A stretch of 64,000 bases of DNA, taken from NCBI RefSeq assembly GCF_026339955.1, contig NZ_JAPEPW010000002.1, positions 1,984,001 to 2,048,000 on the forward strand, read 5' to 3'. Positions within the stretch are counted from its first letter, which is position 1. Each line of letters starts with the position of its first letter. The notes under the pieces were generated by a model. It was given only the letters and a program-made list of their open reading frames with translations, was not told where the DNA came from and made no database searches. Positions 42,546 through 51,373 of the stretch are shown here, piece by piece. The stretch is from Streptomyces sp. NBC_01549. GTDB lineage: Bacteria; Actinomycetota; Actinomycetes; Streptomycetales; Streptomycetaceae. The translations under genes were made by a program, and so were the position numbers.

Positions 42546-44459
42546 ATGACGGCGCTGGGGGACGGGCCCACGTTGCTGTACGACACCGGGTCGCCGGTGC
42601 CGGGACCGGGAGGAATCCCGGTCACCTACGAGCAGTTCGCCACGGGAAGCCTGCCGGTCTTCGGCGCCGGCGTCGAGGCGCTGCCGGTGCCTCGGCTGAG
42701 CTCCGGGCTCAAACTGCACGGGGAGTACCAGGGTTCGGGTTTCACCGAGCCGAAGTACATCGCGCGCCGCGGAGACGGCCAGGTCGTGCAGCTGTCACGG
42801 CTGCTGTACCTGGTCGCCTCCGCGATCGACGGCGTGAACGACATCGAGACCATCTCGCACCGGGTCAGCGCCCGCTACGGCCGTGAGCTCAGCGCCGACA
42901 ACGTGCGTTTCCTGGTCGAGGAGAAACTCGACCCGCTCGGCGTCACCGTGCCGGAGGGCAAGGGGGAGGACGAGGTCTCCGCGCCGCGCTCCGACCTGCT
43001 CCTCGCCCTCAAGGGGCACCGGATCATCTTCAACGAGCGCAGGGCCGGCCGGATCGCCCGCTCGCTGGCCTGGCTGCACCGCCCCACGGTGGTCGTGCTG
43101 ATGCTGGCGGCGGCCGTGGCCATGGACGTCTGGCTGTTCGGCTTCTTCGGCGCGGTGGAACCCGTGCTCCAGGTCCTCGACCAGCCGCTCCTGATGCTCG
43201 TCGTGTTCGCGCTCACCGTGGCCTCGCTGGTCTTCCACGAGTTCGGCCACGCCTCGGCGTGCAGATACGGGGGCGCACGGCCGGGCTGCATCGGCTGCGG
43301 ACTCTTCCTCATCTGGCCGTCCATGTACACCGACGTGACGGACATCTACCGGATCGGCCGGGCCGGACGGCTCCGTACCGACCTGGGCGGGGTGTACTTC
43401 AACGTCGTGTTCATGCTCGGGATGGCGGGCGCGTACTTCGCCACCGGGCAGCAGTTCTTCCTGGCCGCGGTCTATCTCGGGCACTTCGAGATCCTGGAGC
43501 AGCTGATGCCGGCCGTCCGGCTGGACGGCTACTACATCCTGGGTGACCTGGCCGGCGTCCCGGACCTCTACGGCAAGATCAAACCGATTCTGCTCAGCAC
43601 GGTGCCGGGCCGGCGCGGCAAGGCGGCGCGCGCCGAGGTCGTCGGGCTCAAGAAGTCGTCCCGGACCATCATCACCACCTGGGTCCTCACCATGGTCCCG
43701 CTGCTGATCGGCGAGCTCGGGTACGCGCTGTGGAACCTGCCGCGGATCGTCGCGACGATGGTCCGCTCGCTCACCGACCAGGTCGTGGGAACCGGGGACG
43801 CCTTCGCGGGCGGTCAGGTCGCCGCGGCCCTGATGGGCGTCATCGGCTGCTTCATGCTGCTGTGCCCGATGGTCGGCGTGATCTATCTGTCGCTCAAGCT
43901 GGGCGGCCGGGTCTTCCGCGCCGCGAAACGCTCGACGGCGGACAAGCCCACGCTACGGGTGGGGCTGTGCGCGCTGGCACTGCTGGGCCTCGGCACGCTG
44001 AGCTACGCGTGGGTGTCCGGTGTGACACCGGAGCCGCTGCCGAAGCGTCCGCCGATCGCGCCGATCCTCCAGCCCGGCGTGTCCACGGCCGAGCCGCCCG
44101 CCCGGCACGCCAGCGTGCCCCGGCCGCACACGTCCCCGTCCGACACCTCGGCGGCCCAGCCGTCCGGTGCCGCGTCCCCCGGCTCCACGGCCACCACCAC
44201 GCCGAGCGTGTCGTCCTCGCCAAGCCCGGACGCCTCGGCCTCCACGTCACCCGGCGCCTCCCCGTCCAAGAAGCCCACCACACCGGCCGGCGGTCCGGGC
44301 ACGACGGGTTCCGCCTCGGCCGGTCCGCCCGCCGGTCCGTCCGAGCCGCCCGCATCGTCGCCGTCCGCCCCGTCGTCCGCACCGGCGCCCACGACGGATC
44401 CGCCGACGCCGACCGAATCCGTCAGCGCGACCGGCGCACCGAGCCCGGCCACCCCGTGA
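42546..44459 (+). CDS. Membrane M50-type metalloprotease with PqqD-like N-domain
   Basis: The 637-aa protein has an N-terminal part (about residues 60-140, YIARRGDGQVVQLSRLLYLVASAIDG, then LSADNVRFLVEEKLDPLG) that resembles the PqqD/RRE fold used to bind RiPP leader peptides. Several membrane helices follow, with the site-2-protease zinc site HEFGH (His231-Glu232-x2-His235) and a third ligand in LDGYYILGD (Asp327). A Pro/Ser/Thr-rich C-terminal tail of about 120 residues comes after the last helix. It probably cuts the peptides encoded just upstream inside the membrane, or exports them. The ATG at 42546 follows GGAAGGA. YydH-like peptide zinc metalloproteases are the closest named group; no radical SAM or methylating enzyme is adjacent. 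Confidence 0.85.
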   Translation: MTALGDGPTLLYDTGSPVPGPGGIPVTYEQFATGSLPVFGAGVEALPVPRLSSGLKLHGEYQGSGFTEPKYIARRGDGQVVQLSRLLYLVASAIDGVNDIETISHRVSARYGRELSADNVRFLVEEKLDPLGVTVPEGKGEDEVSAPRSDLLLALKGHRIIFNERRAGRIARSLAWLHRPTVVVLMLAAAVAMDVWLFGFFGAVEPVLQVLDQPLLMLVVFALTVASLVFHEFGHASACRYGGARPGCIGCGLFLIWPSMYTDVTDIYRIGRAGRLRTDLGGVYFNVVFMLGMAGAYFATGQQFFLAAVYLGHFEILEQLMPAVRLDGYYILGDLAGVPDLYGKIKPILLSTVPGRRGKAARAEVVGLKKSSRTIITTWVLTMVPLLIGELGYALWNLPRIVATMVRSLTDQVVGTGDAFAGGQVAAALMGVIGCFMLLCPMVGVIYLSLKLGGRVFRAAKRSTADKPTLRVGLCALALLGLGTLSYAWVSGVTPEPLPKRPPIAPILQPGVSTAEPPARHASVPRPHTSPSDTSAAQPSGAASPGSTATTTPSVSSSPSPDASASTSPGASPSKKPTTPAGGPGTTGSASAGPPAGPSEPPASSPSAPSSAPAPTTDPPTPTESVSATGAPSPATP

Positions 44460-44523
44460 CCGCCCTCGGCGATCACCGCCCGGTGGCCGTCGTCCCGACG
44501 AACCACGACCGCAGGAGACCCAT

Positions 44524-45222
44524 GTGAGTACCCATCCGAACACGCACCGCAAGCCTCGCCCAGTCGGCCGGAGCCTCTCCCAACGAGCCATGCGCATAGG
44601 CCTGTTCGCGGCCGGCGCGGCCGGTATCGCCACCGCCGTCCCGGCCCAGGCCGCGACCGCGGCGGCGGGCGCCGTCGCCCGGCATGCCGTCGCGGAGGAC
44701 CACACCTTCAGTCACGCCGACCGGGCGCATCCGACCCAGGTCAAGGACTCTTTCACCGTGCGGCAGCTCGGCACGGCGAAAGCCGTGGGCGTGCGCAACC
44801 AGGCCAACGCGGCCTCCGTCGGCTGCTCGGTCGACGCGCACTGCCGGTCGGTCGCGCTGTCCTTCCAGATCGTCACGCTGGCGGGCCAGAACACCCACCT
44901 GAACGCGGTGAACCTCAGCGACGCGGCCAACGAGCACTGCGACGGCTGCCAAACCCTCGCCGGTGCCTACCAGTTCGTGGTGTCCACCGCCCGTCCGTTC
45001 ACCCTGGACGCCACCGCGCAGCGCAAGCTCACCGACATCCACCGCAGGCTGGACGACCTGACCCGGTCCAAGATCCCGGCCACCGACCTCAAGACGAAGG
45101 TCGATTCACTGGCCGCGGAGGTCACCGACGTCCTGCACGACGCGGTGGCAGGCGCGCCGAAGGCCCCGGACGCGCCCGCCGTCGCGGTCCACCGTCACCT
45201 GGACGGCTGGCCCGGCCACTGA
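44524..45222 (+). CDS. Secreted four-cysteine protein of the peptide operon
   Basis: The 232-aa product starts at a GTG (44524) after AGGAGA. A basic signal-peptide start (RRAMRIGLFAAGAAGIATAVPAQA style, AQA cleavage) is followed by a mature domain with Cys in SVGCSVDAHCRS and NEHCDGCQTLAG. Between these is LSFQIVTLAGQNTHLNAVNLSDAAN. The C-terminal helical part is DIHRRLDDLTRSKIP and VDSLAAEVTDVLHDAVAG. The Asn/Ala/Gln-rich part (VRNQANAASVG) resembles the peptides' composition. It is the last gene of the operon and may be a partner, chaperone or receptor of the processed peptides outside the cell. Confidence 0.75.
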   Translation: MSTHPNTHRKPRPVGRSLSQRAMRIGLFAAGAAGIATAVPAQAATAAAGAVARHAVAEDHTFSHADRAHPTQVKDSFTVRQLGTAKAVGVRNQANAASVGCSVDAHCRSVALSFQIVTLAGQNTHLNAVNLSDAANEHCDGCQTLAGAYQFVVSTARPFTLDATAQRKLTDIHRRLDDLTRSKIPATDLKTKVDSLAAEVTDVLHDAVAGAPKAPDAPAVAVHRHLDGWPGH

Positions 45223-45241
45223 CCCAACGGCCACCGTGAAG

Positions 45242-45279
45242 GGGTACGGCGTCACCGACCGGCAGGTGACGCCGTACCC
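45242..45279. terminator. 15-bp stem terminator between convergent genes
   Basis: GGGTACGGCGTCACC (45242-45256) pairs perfectly with 45265-45279 around an 8-nt loop. It lies 20 bp after the secreted-protein stop and 12 bp before the end of the minus-strand methyltransferase. It can serve as a bidirectional terminator. Confidence 0.85.
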
Positions 45280-45290
45280 GCGCGCCTGGC

Positions 45291-46019
45291 TCAGCCGGCC
45301 GTGCGCCCTGCCACCAGCCACTTCGACGGCAGCTCGATCCGCCCGCCGTCGGGCGTGAACTCGGTGGTCACCAGCGGCAGTTCACCGCTCGCGAGGACGG
45401 TCAGGCCCGCTGCGCGAAGGTAGTCGGGGACCGCGTCGTCGGACACCTCACCGGGCGCGATGCCGTGCCGGAAGACGGGGGCCAGCTTGGCCGGCGGTCC
45501 GTCCGAGCTCTGGGCCAGGCCCATCAGGACCGGCCGGGCGGCTTCGGAGAGTTCCACGAGAAAGACCCGGCCGCGCTCCCCCACCAGGGTGGCGAGACCG
45601 TCCACCAGCGGCTGGCGGTCGTCCGGCTCGCACTGGTGGAGCACACCCCGCATATAGACGTTGGCGTCACCCAGCTCCGCGTGCAGGGTCTGTGCCTCGG
45701 TCTTCTCGGCCGCGTCGAGCAGCCGGTACGTCGCCTGGCCCGCGGGATCGGCGAGACGGGCGTGCTCGAGCGCGGCGGGCGCGAGGTCGGCGCCGAGCAC
45801 ATGCCGGAAGCGGTCGGCCAGAAAGCGGGTCTGGGTGCCGTTGCCGCAGCCCAGGTCCACGACCGGCAGATCGTGAGCCGACAGGTACGGCTCGAAGAGG
45901 GCGAGATGGACGCCGGCGGTCAGTGCGGGGTCCGCATCCCAGAAGACGGCTCCCTGCTCCTCGGGAGCCTCGCGCCAGAAGCCCTCCCAGGCCTCCCTGT
46001 ACCGACGTGTCACGCTCAT
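45291..46019 (-). CDS. Class I SAM-dependent methyltransferase
   Basis: The 242-aa protein has VVDLGCGNGTQTRFLADRF (motif I), VLGADLAPAALEHAR and VYMRGVLHQCEPDDRQPLVDGLATLV, typical of the small-molecule Methyltransf_12/25 group. It is convergent with the peptide operon and separated by a strong terminator, so it probably is not part of it. The ATG at 46019 starts MSVTRRYREAWEGFW. Confidence 0.82.
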   Translation of the reverse strand: MSVTRRYREAWEGFWREAPEEQGAVFWDADPALTAGVHLALFEPYLSAHDLPVVDLGCGNGTQTRFLADRFRHVLGADLAPAALEHARLADPAGQATYRLLDAAEKTEAQTLHAELGDANVYMRGVLHQCEPDDRQPLVDGLATLVGERGRVFLVELSEAARPVLMGLAQSSDGPPAKLAPVFRHGIAPGEVSDDAVPDYLRAAGLTVLASGELPLVTTEFTPDGGRIELPSKWLVAGRTAG

Positions 46020-46123
46020 GCCCGCTCCCCAGGTCGCCACCGTGGCCCGCCGAGGGTGGCGGGCGAGATCGGTCTATCGCGCCCGGCGTGCGGCGACAAG
46101 CATGAGGCACATTCCCGCGCGGT

Positions 46124-48640
46124 TCATTTCGATCCGTGTACGCCGATACGCGCCCCGGGTCGGCGCCTCGGCAGGGTCAGTTCGAACCACACGGTCTTGC
46201 CGGCGCTGGTGCGGCTCGCGCCCCACTCGCGGGCCAGCGTGCTCACGACACGCAGACCCCGGCCGGACTCGTCGTCGGGGCCCGCGCTGAGCAGCGTCGG
46301 CAGGGTGTGGTCGTCGTCGGCGACCTCGCACATCAGGGTGTCGCCGCGCACGAGCCGCAGTTCGATGTGGCGGCTGTGCGCGTGCCGTACGGCGTTGGTC
46401 ACCAGCTCGCTGACCATCGACTCGGCGGGGTCGGCCAGCCGGGCCAGGCCCCAGTCGTGGAGCTGTTCGCGGACCACGGCGCGGGCCCGGCCGGCCTCGA
46501 CCGGGTCGAGTGAGAGCCGCCACTCGGCGACGTCCTCGGGTTCGATGCCGCCCAGCCGGGCCATCAGCAGCGCCACGTCGTCCTTGCGGCCGCCGCGGGT
46601 GTTGAGGGCACGGATGATCGTGTCGCAGGCGTCGTCCATGGACGCGGCCGGGTGGGCGGCGGACTCGCAGAGCGTGGCGAGGCCGACGCCGATGTCCTCG
46701 CCGCGCACCTCGACCAGTCCGTCGGTGCACATCACGAGCCGGTCGCCGGGCGCCACCGGCACACGTACCGCCTCGAAGGGCACGCCGCCGACCCCGATGG
46801 GCGCGCCGGTCGGCAGGTCCAGCAGCTCGCTGTGGCCGTCCGCGGCACGGACCAGGACGGGCGGGATGTGGCCCGCGTTGGCGATCCGCAGCTCGCCGGC
46901 GATGGGGTCGTAGACCGCGTACAGACAGGTCGCGAGGTAGTGCTCGCCGAGCCGCTGGGCCAGATCGTCGAGGCTGCGCAGGAGTTGGGCGGGCGGCAGG
47001 TCGAGCGCCGCCATCGTCTGTACCGCCGTACGCAACTGGCCCATCATCGCGGCGGAGTTGAGGCCGTGGCCCATCACGTCGCCGACAACGAGGGCGGTGC
47101 GGGAGCCGGGCAGCTTCACCGAGTCGAACCAGTCGCCGCCGACGCGTCCCAACAGGGTGCCGGGCAGATAGCGGGTGGCGATGTCACAGCCGGCCATGCG
47201 GGGCGCGATGTGCGGCAGCATGCTGTCCTGGAGGGTCTCGGCGACGCTCTCCTGGTAGGTGTACATGCGCGCGTTGTCGAGGACGAGGCCCGCACGGGCC
47301 GCGAGTTCGGCGCCGGTGACCCGGTCCATGTCGTTGAACTCGACGCGCTCGGGGTGACGCAGCAGGATCATGAACCCGAGGACCACGTTGCGGGCCTTCA
47401 GGGGCACGACCAGCATCGAGCGGTTGGTGATCAGCGGCCTGATGTCGCGCTTCTCGAACTGCGCGGCGATCATGTGCCCCATCTGCTCGCTGATACGCGG
47501 CACGAGGACGGGATCGCCGGTGGTCATGCACTGGAAGAACGGTGTGTGCGCGGGGAACGGCATGGCCTCGCCGACCGGCACGACGTCGTCCCAGCGGCCC
47601 GGCTCGTCGGTGTGCTCGATGGCGACGCGGTGCCACATGGTGGTCGTGTCGGGCACACCGTCGGGGAAGCCCTCACCGGCGATGACCTGTTCGCGCAGAT
47701 AGGTGCCCGCCACGTCCGTGAAGCGCGGCACCACGGCCCGGCTGACTTCGAGGATCGTCTGCGCGAGGTCGAGCGAGGTGCCTATGCGCCCGCTGACCTC
47801 GTTGAGGAACTCCAGGCGTTCGCGGACGGCGACGTACTCGAGGTCCTCGCCCTCCTCGTCCTGGAGCTCCTGCGGCAGGGGCTCGCCCATGGCCGTCGCG
47901 CGCGCCGCGCGCTCACGGCGTGCCTTGCGTTCGGCGCGCCGGGGCACACCCCAGTCGGGAGTCACCGGGACCCGGTCGCTCTGGCTGAACTCCAGGACGG
48001 GGTAACCCAGTTCGAGTACCTGGGAGACGATACGGGCACCCTCGCCCACGCTCATGCTGGGCAGGATCTCGGGCAGTCTGCGGGCCAGTTCCTCGGCGCC
48101 GGGGAAGTCGGTGTGCAGCGCGAAGCCGGGCGCGATCCGCTCGATCGCCAGCTCTTCGTCCTCGTGGCGCAGCGCGTCCGCGTCGGCGGCGAGCACGAGC
48201 AGCCGCTCCGGTCCGGGGCCGATCAGCGGGTACGCCCACCACAGGACGTCCACGCGATCCCGCTCGGGCACGGTGAGCCGGGCGCGCCCGGCGGCCGGGT
48301 AGGAGAACCGTCCGTCGATGGAGGACTCCAGGCCTGGGCCGAGTCCGTCGTACGCCGCGTACGCCCCGTAGGGCGCGGTCTCGTCCTCTTCGGGGAGCGC
48401 ACCGGCGACGGGGAGCAGGTCGACGGCGGGGCGGCCCACCGCGTCCTCCTTGGGTACGCCGAACTGTCGCCGGGCGCCCGTGCTCCAGTGGGACACCAGT
48501 CCGTCGCGGTCGACGACGACCACGGCCAGCGGGATACGTCCGGCGTCGGTGTGTTCCACCACGCCGTTCCCAGCTCCGCGGCTGAGAGGTGCGCCCACTT
48601 CGGTGCCACTTTCCGTGCCGCTTGCTGTGCCGCTCTCCAT
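46124..48640 (-). CDS. SpoIIE-type phosphatase with PAS, GAF and HATPase domains
   Basis: The 838-aa soluble protein begins with a low-complexity tail (ASGTESGTEVG). A PAS domain follows (PLAVVVVDRDGLVSHWSTGARRQFG), then a second sensory part and a GAF domain (about residues 270-435). A PP2C/SpoIIE phosphatase (VGGDWFDSVKLPGSRTALVVGDVMGHG, and CTDGLVEVRG) comes next. The C-terminal HATPase_c domain is like anti-sigma kinases (PAESMVSELVTNAVRHAH and ESGRGLRVVSTLA). Such proteins dephosphorylate anti-anti-sigma factors and can act as anti-sigma kinases too. They are expanded in streptomycetes and act with SigB/F-type sigma factors such as the one at 21221. Confidence 0.92.
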   Translation of the reverse strand: MESGTASGTESGTEVGAPLSRGAGNGVVEHTDAGRIPLAVVVVDRDGLVSHWSTGARRQFGVPKEDAVGRPAVDLLPVAGALPEEDETAPYGAYAAYDGLGPGLESSIDGRFSYPAAGRARLTVPERDRVDVLWWAYPLIGPGPERLLVLAADADALRHEDEELAIERIAPGFALHTDFPGAEELARRLPEILPSMSVGEGARIVSQVLELGYPVLEFSQSDRVPVTPDWGVPRRAERKARRERAARATAMGEPLPQELQDEEGEDLEYVAVRERLEFLNEVSGRIGTSLDLAQTILEVSRAVVPRFTDVAGTYLREQVIAGEGFPDGVPDTTTMWHRVAIEHTDEPGRWDDVVPVGEAMPFPAHTPFFQCMTTGDPVLVPRISEQMGHMIAAQFEKRDIRPLITNRSMLVVPLKARNVVLGFMILLRHPERVEFNDMDRVTGAELAARAGLVLDNARMYTYQESVAETLQDSMLPHIAPRMAGCDIATRYLPGTLLGRVGGDWFDSVKLPGSRTALVVGDVMGHGLNSAAMMGQLRTAVQTMAALDLPPAQLLRSLDDLAQRLGEHYLATCLYAVYDPIAGELRIANAGHIPPVLVRAADGHSELLDLPTGAPIGVGGVPFEAVRVPVAPGDRLVMCTDGLVEVRGEDIGVGLATLCESAAHPAASMDDACDTIIRALNTRGGRKDDVALLMARLGGIEPEDVAEWRLSLDPVEAGRARAVVREQLHDWGLARLADPAESMVSELVTNAVRHAHSRHIELRLVRGDTLMCEVADDDHTLPTLLSAGPDDESGRGLRVVSTLAREWGASRTSAGKTVWFELTLPRRRPGARIGVHGSK

Positions 48641-48798
48641 GGCCGAGGCCCCTTCTCCCCACGGCTCCGCAAGATCTGTGCCGCCTTCACTACCGTACGG
48701 CTGCGGCCCGTCGCGATGTGTGGCAATACGGGAATTGACCTTCCCAGGGGGCGGCTCCGGCGCACGGCCGCCTCCGGGAAGGTTCCCGCGGCGGCCGT

Positions 48799-51189
48799 TC
48801 AGTCTTCGTGGCCGAGCTGCAGATCCCGCTCCGTGCGCCCCCCACCGGCCACTTGGAGCACGGTGGCCACTGGCGGGTAGCCCGCCGCGATGACGGTGTA
48901 CTCACCGGAGGAGAGGTCGACGAACCGGAACGTCCCGTCCGCGCGGGTGGTGAGTGTGTCCACCACGTTGCCCGCGGCGTCCAGGAGCGTCACACGCGCG
49001 TCCTCGACGGGTCGGCCGCCGCCTGCCCGCACGGTGCCGCGCAGGACGGCGCCGCCCGCGAGTTCTACGTCCTGGCGGGTCTCGCGGGAGGCCTGCACGC
49101 TGACGGGGAGGGCGGCCGGGCGGAACGCGGGCGCACTGGCGGCGAGGGTGTACTCGCCCGCCACCAGCTCCGTGATGACATAGCCGCCTTCGCGTCCGCT
49201 GCGGGTGGTGGCCACGACCTCCCCGTGGACGTTGGTGAGCGTGACGGTGGCGTCGCGCACGGGAGTGCCGTCCGCGGTCAGCACGCTGCCGGCGAGGCGT
49301 CCGGCGCCGCCGAGGACGACGTCCAGTTCCACAGGGCGCTCGCCGATCGTCACCGAGACGGCCTGCGGCTGGTGGCCGCCGGCCGCGGCGATCAGGACGT
49401 ACGACCCCGATCCGGGCGTGGACAGCGCGTACCGCCCGTCCTCGCCGCTGGCGCCCCGTCCGATCTGCTGTCCGGCGATGTCGATGAGGGTGAGCGCGGC
49501 GCGCGGCACGACGGTCCCGTCGGGGTGCTGCACGGTGCCGCAGACGGGGATTCCCGCGGCGTAGGACGAACGGGCCTGCGGGATCGGGGCGTTCACCGGT
49601 GCGGTTGCCGGGTCGGCGGTGGGGGCGTTGTGGGACACCAGCGGTTTCTCCTTGAGGAAGCAGGCGATCAGTAGGCCCAGGACGAGCACGGGGACGAGGT
49701 AGAGGAAGATCCGCGGCATGGCGTCCGCGTAGGCACGGATGTAGTCGTCGCGCAGGGCCCCGGGCAGGGAGTGGACGAGTTGCGGGGTGATGGAATCGGG
49801 GTCCGGCAGGCCGGTGCCCGTGTGCGCGGGCAGGCGGTCGGCGAGCGCGTCCGAGAGCCGGTGGGCGAACAGCGTGCCGAAGATGGCGGCGCCGACGCTG
49901 CCGCCGATCTGCCGGAAGTAGTTGTTGGCGCTGGTCGCGGTGCCGAGGTCGGCGGGGCGCACGGAGTTCTGCACGGCGAGGACCAGGACCGGCATCACCA
50001 TGCCGATGCCCGCGCCGAGGACGGCCATCCAGATGCTGTACTGCAGGCGGGGCGTGTCGACTTCGAGCCGGGACAGCAGCCACATGCCGAGCGCCGACAG
50101 GGCGCTGCCGAGGACCGGATAGATCTTGTAGCGGCCGGTGCGGCTGATGAGCTGTCCGCAGACGACGGAGGCGCCGACGATGCCGCCCATCATGGGGAGC
50201 ATCAGGAGTCCGGACTCGGTGGCGCTGGCCCCGTCGACCATCTGCAGGAAGGTCGGCAGATAACTGGCCGCCCCGAAGAGGGCGACGCCGATGACGAGCC
50301 CCACCAGTGCGGTGATGTTGAAGACGCCGTCCCTGAACAGCCGTGGCGGGATGAGGGGTTCGGTGGCGAAGCGCTCGGCGACGAAGAAGAGGACGGTCGC
50401 GACGAGCGCGCCCGCGCCGAGCCCCATGATGACCCGTGAGCCCCAGGCGTACTCGGTGCCGCCCCAGCTGGTCAGCAGGACGAGGCAGGTCGACGCGGCG
50501 GCCAGCAGCAGCACACCGAGTACGTCCACACGTCCGCGCGCGGTCGGCCTGGGCAGCTTCAGCACGACGGTGACGACGGCCAGGGTGAGCAGGCCGAAGG
50601 GCACGTTGATGTAGAAGCACCAACGCCAGGAGATGTGGTCGGTGAAGTAGCCGCCCAGGAGGGGCCCGGCGACCGAGGCGAGGCCGAAGGCGGCACCGAT
50701 CAGGCCCATGAAGCGGCCGCGCTCGCGGGGCGGCACGATGTCCGCGATGATCGCCTGTACGCCGATCATGAGGCCGCCCGCACCGACGCCCTGGATCGCC
50801 CGGAAGGCGATCAGCTGGTCCATGCTCTGGGCGCGCCCCGAGCATGCCGAACCGGCCACGAAGACGACGATCGCGAACTGGAAGACGCCCTTGCGTCCGA
50901 AGAGGTCGCCGAGCTTGCCGTAGACGGGGAGTCCAACGGTGGAGGTGAGCAGATAGGCGGTGATCGCCCAGGACATTCTGTCCAGGCCGTGCAGCTCACC
51001 GACGATCTTCGGGAGCGCGGTGGCCACGATCATCTGGTCGAGGGCGGCGAGCAGCAGCGCGGACATGAGCCCGACGAAGACCAGCCGCACCCGACGCGGG
51101 CTCAGCCGTGCGGTCCCGGGGGCGGGTGGAGGGGAGTGCCGCGGGGGCGCGGCAGCCGGCTCGTCCTGCACCAGAGTGATCCCGCCCAC
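48799..51189 (-). CDS. DHA2 MFS exporter fused to three CarboxypepD_reg-like repeats
   Basis: The first about 510 residues form a 14-helix DHA2-type drug/proton antiporter: LMSALLLAALDQMIVATALPKIVGEL, GKLGDLFGRKGVFQFA, and motif C-like GPLLGGYFTDHISWRWCFYINVPFG. The last about 250 residues hold three repeats of an Ig-like carboxypeptidase-regulatory beta-sandwich (VPRAALTLIDIAGQQIGRGASGEDGRYAL, VRDATVTLTNVHGEV..YVITELVAGEYTL and VEDARVTLLDAAGNVVDTLTTRADGTFRF). The start is a GTG (51189) after GGGGAG. Exporter plus Ig-like tail suggests binding of substrate or cell-wall material on the far side of the membrane. Confidence 0.9.
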   Translation of the reverse strand: MGGITLVQDEPAAAPPRHSPPPAPGTARLSPRRVRLVFVGLMSALLLAALDQMIVATALPKIVGELHGLDRMSWAITAYLLTSTVGLPVYGKLGDLFGRKGVFQFAIVVFVAGSACSGRAQSMDQLIAFRAIQGVGAGGLMIGVQAIIADIVPPRERGRFMGLIGAAFGLASVAGPLLGGYFTDHISWRWCFYINVPFGLLTLAVVTVVLKLPRPTARGRVDVLGVLLLAAASTCLVLLTSWGGTEYAWGSRVIMGLGAGALVATVLFFVAERFATEPLIPPRLFRDGVFNITALVGLVIGVALFGAASYLPTFLQMVDGASATESGLLMLPMMGGIVGASVVCGQLISRTGRYKIYPVLGSALSALGMWLLSRLEVDTPRLQYSIWMAVLGAGIGMVMPVLVLAVQNSVRPADLGTATSANNYFRQIGGSVGAAIFGTLFAHRLSDALADRLPAHTGTGLPDPDSITPQLVHSLPGALRDDYIRAYADAMPRIFLYLVPVLVLGLLIACFLKEKPLVSHNAPTADPATAPVNAPIPQARSSYAAGIPVCGTVQHPDGTVVPRAALTLIDIAGQQIGRGASGEDGRYALSTPGSGSYVLIAAAGGHQPQAVSVTIGERPVELDVVLGGAGRLAGSVLTADGTPVRDATVTLTNVHGEVVATTRSGREGGYVITELVAGEYTLAASAPAFRPAALPVSVQASRETRQDVELAGGAVLRGTVRAGGGRPVEDARVTLLDAAGNVVDTLTTRADGTFRFVDLSSGEYTVIAAGYPPVATVLQVAGGGRTERDLQLGHED

Positions 51190-51373
51190 GTACCGCTCCC
51201 CTCGTCGCGCCCACCGCACAATTCCCGCTTATCGCGACAACTGTGAGCAAGCGCGACGAGTTACGGCGTACCGCCGCGTCGCGAGGAGTTCCACTCGAAC
51301 CGGTGAGGGTGGCAACGCGCCCCGGAGAGTTGCCTCTTGGGCCAAGCGGCCGTCAAAGAGGCGTGTGCCCGGG

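Noticed and set aside
45291..46019. Methyltransferase as a member of the peptide operon
   Set aside because: It is on the opposite strand, convergent, and separated by a strong bidirectional terminator.
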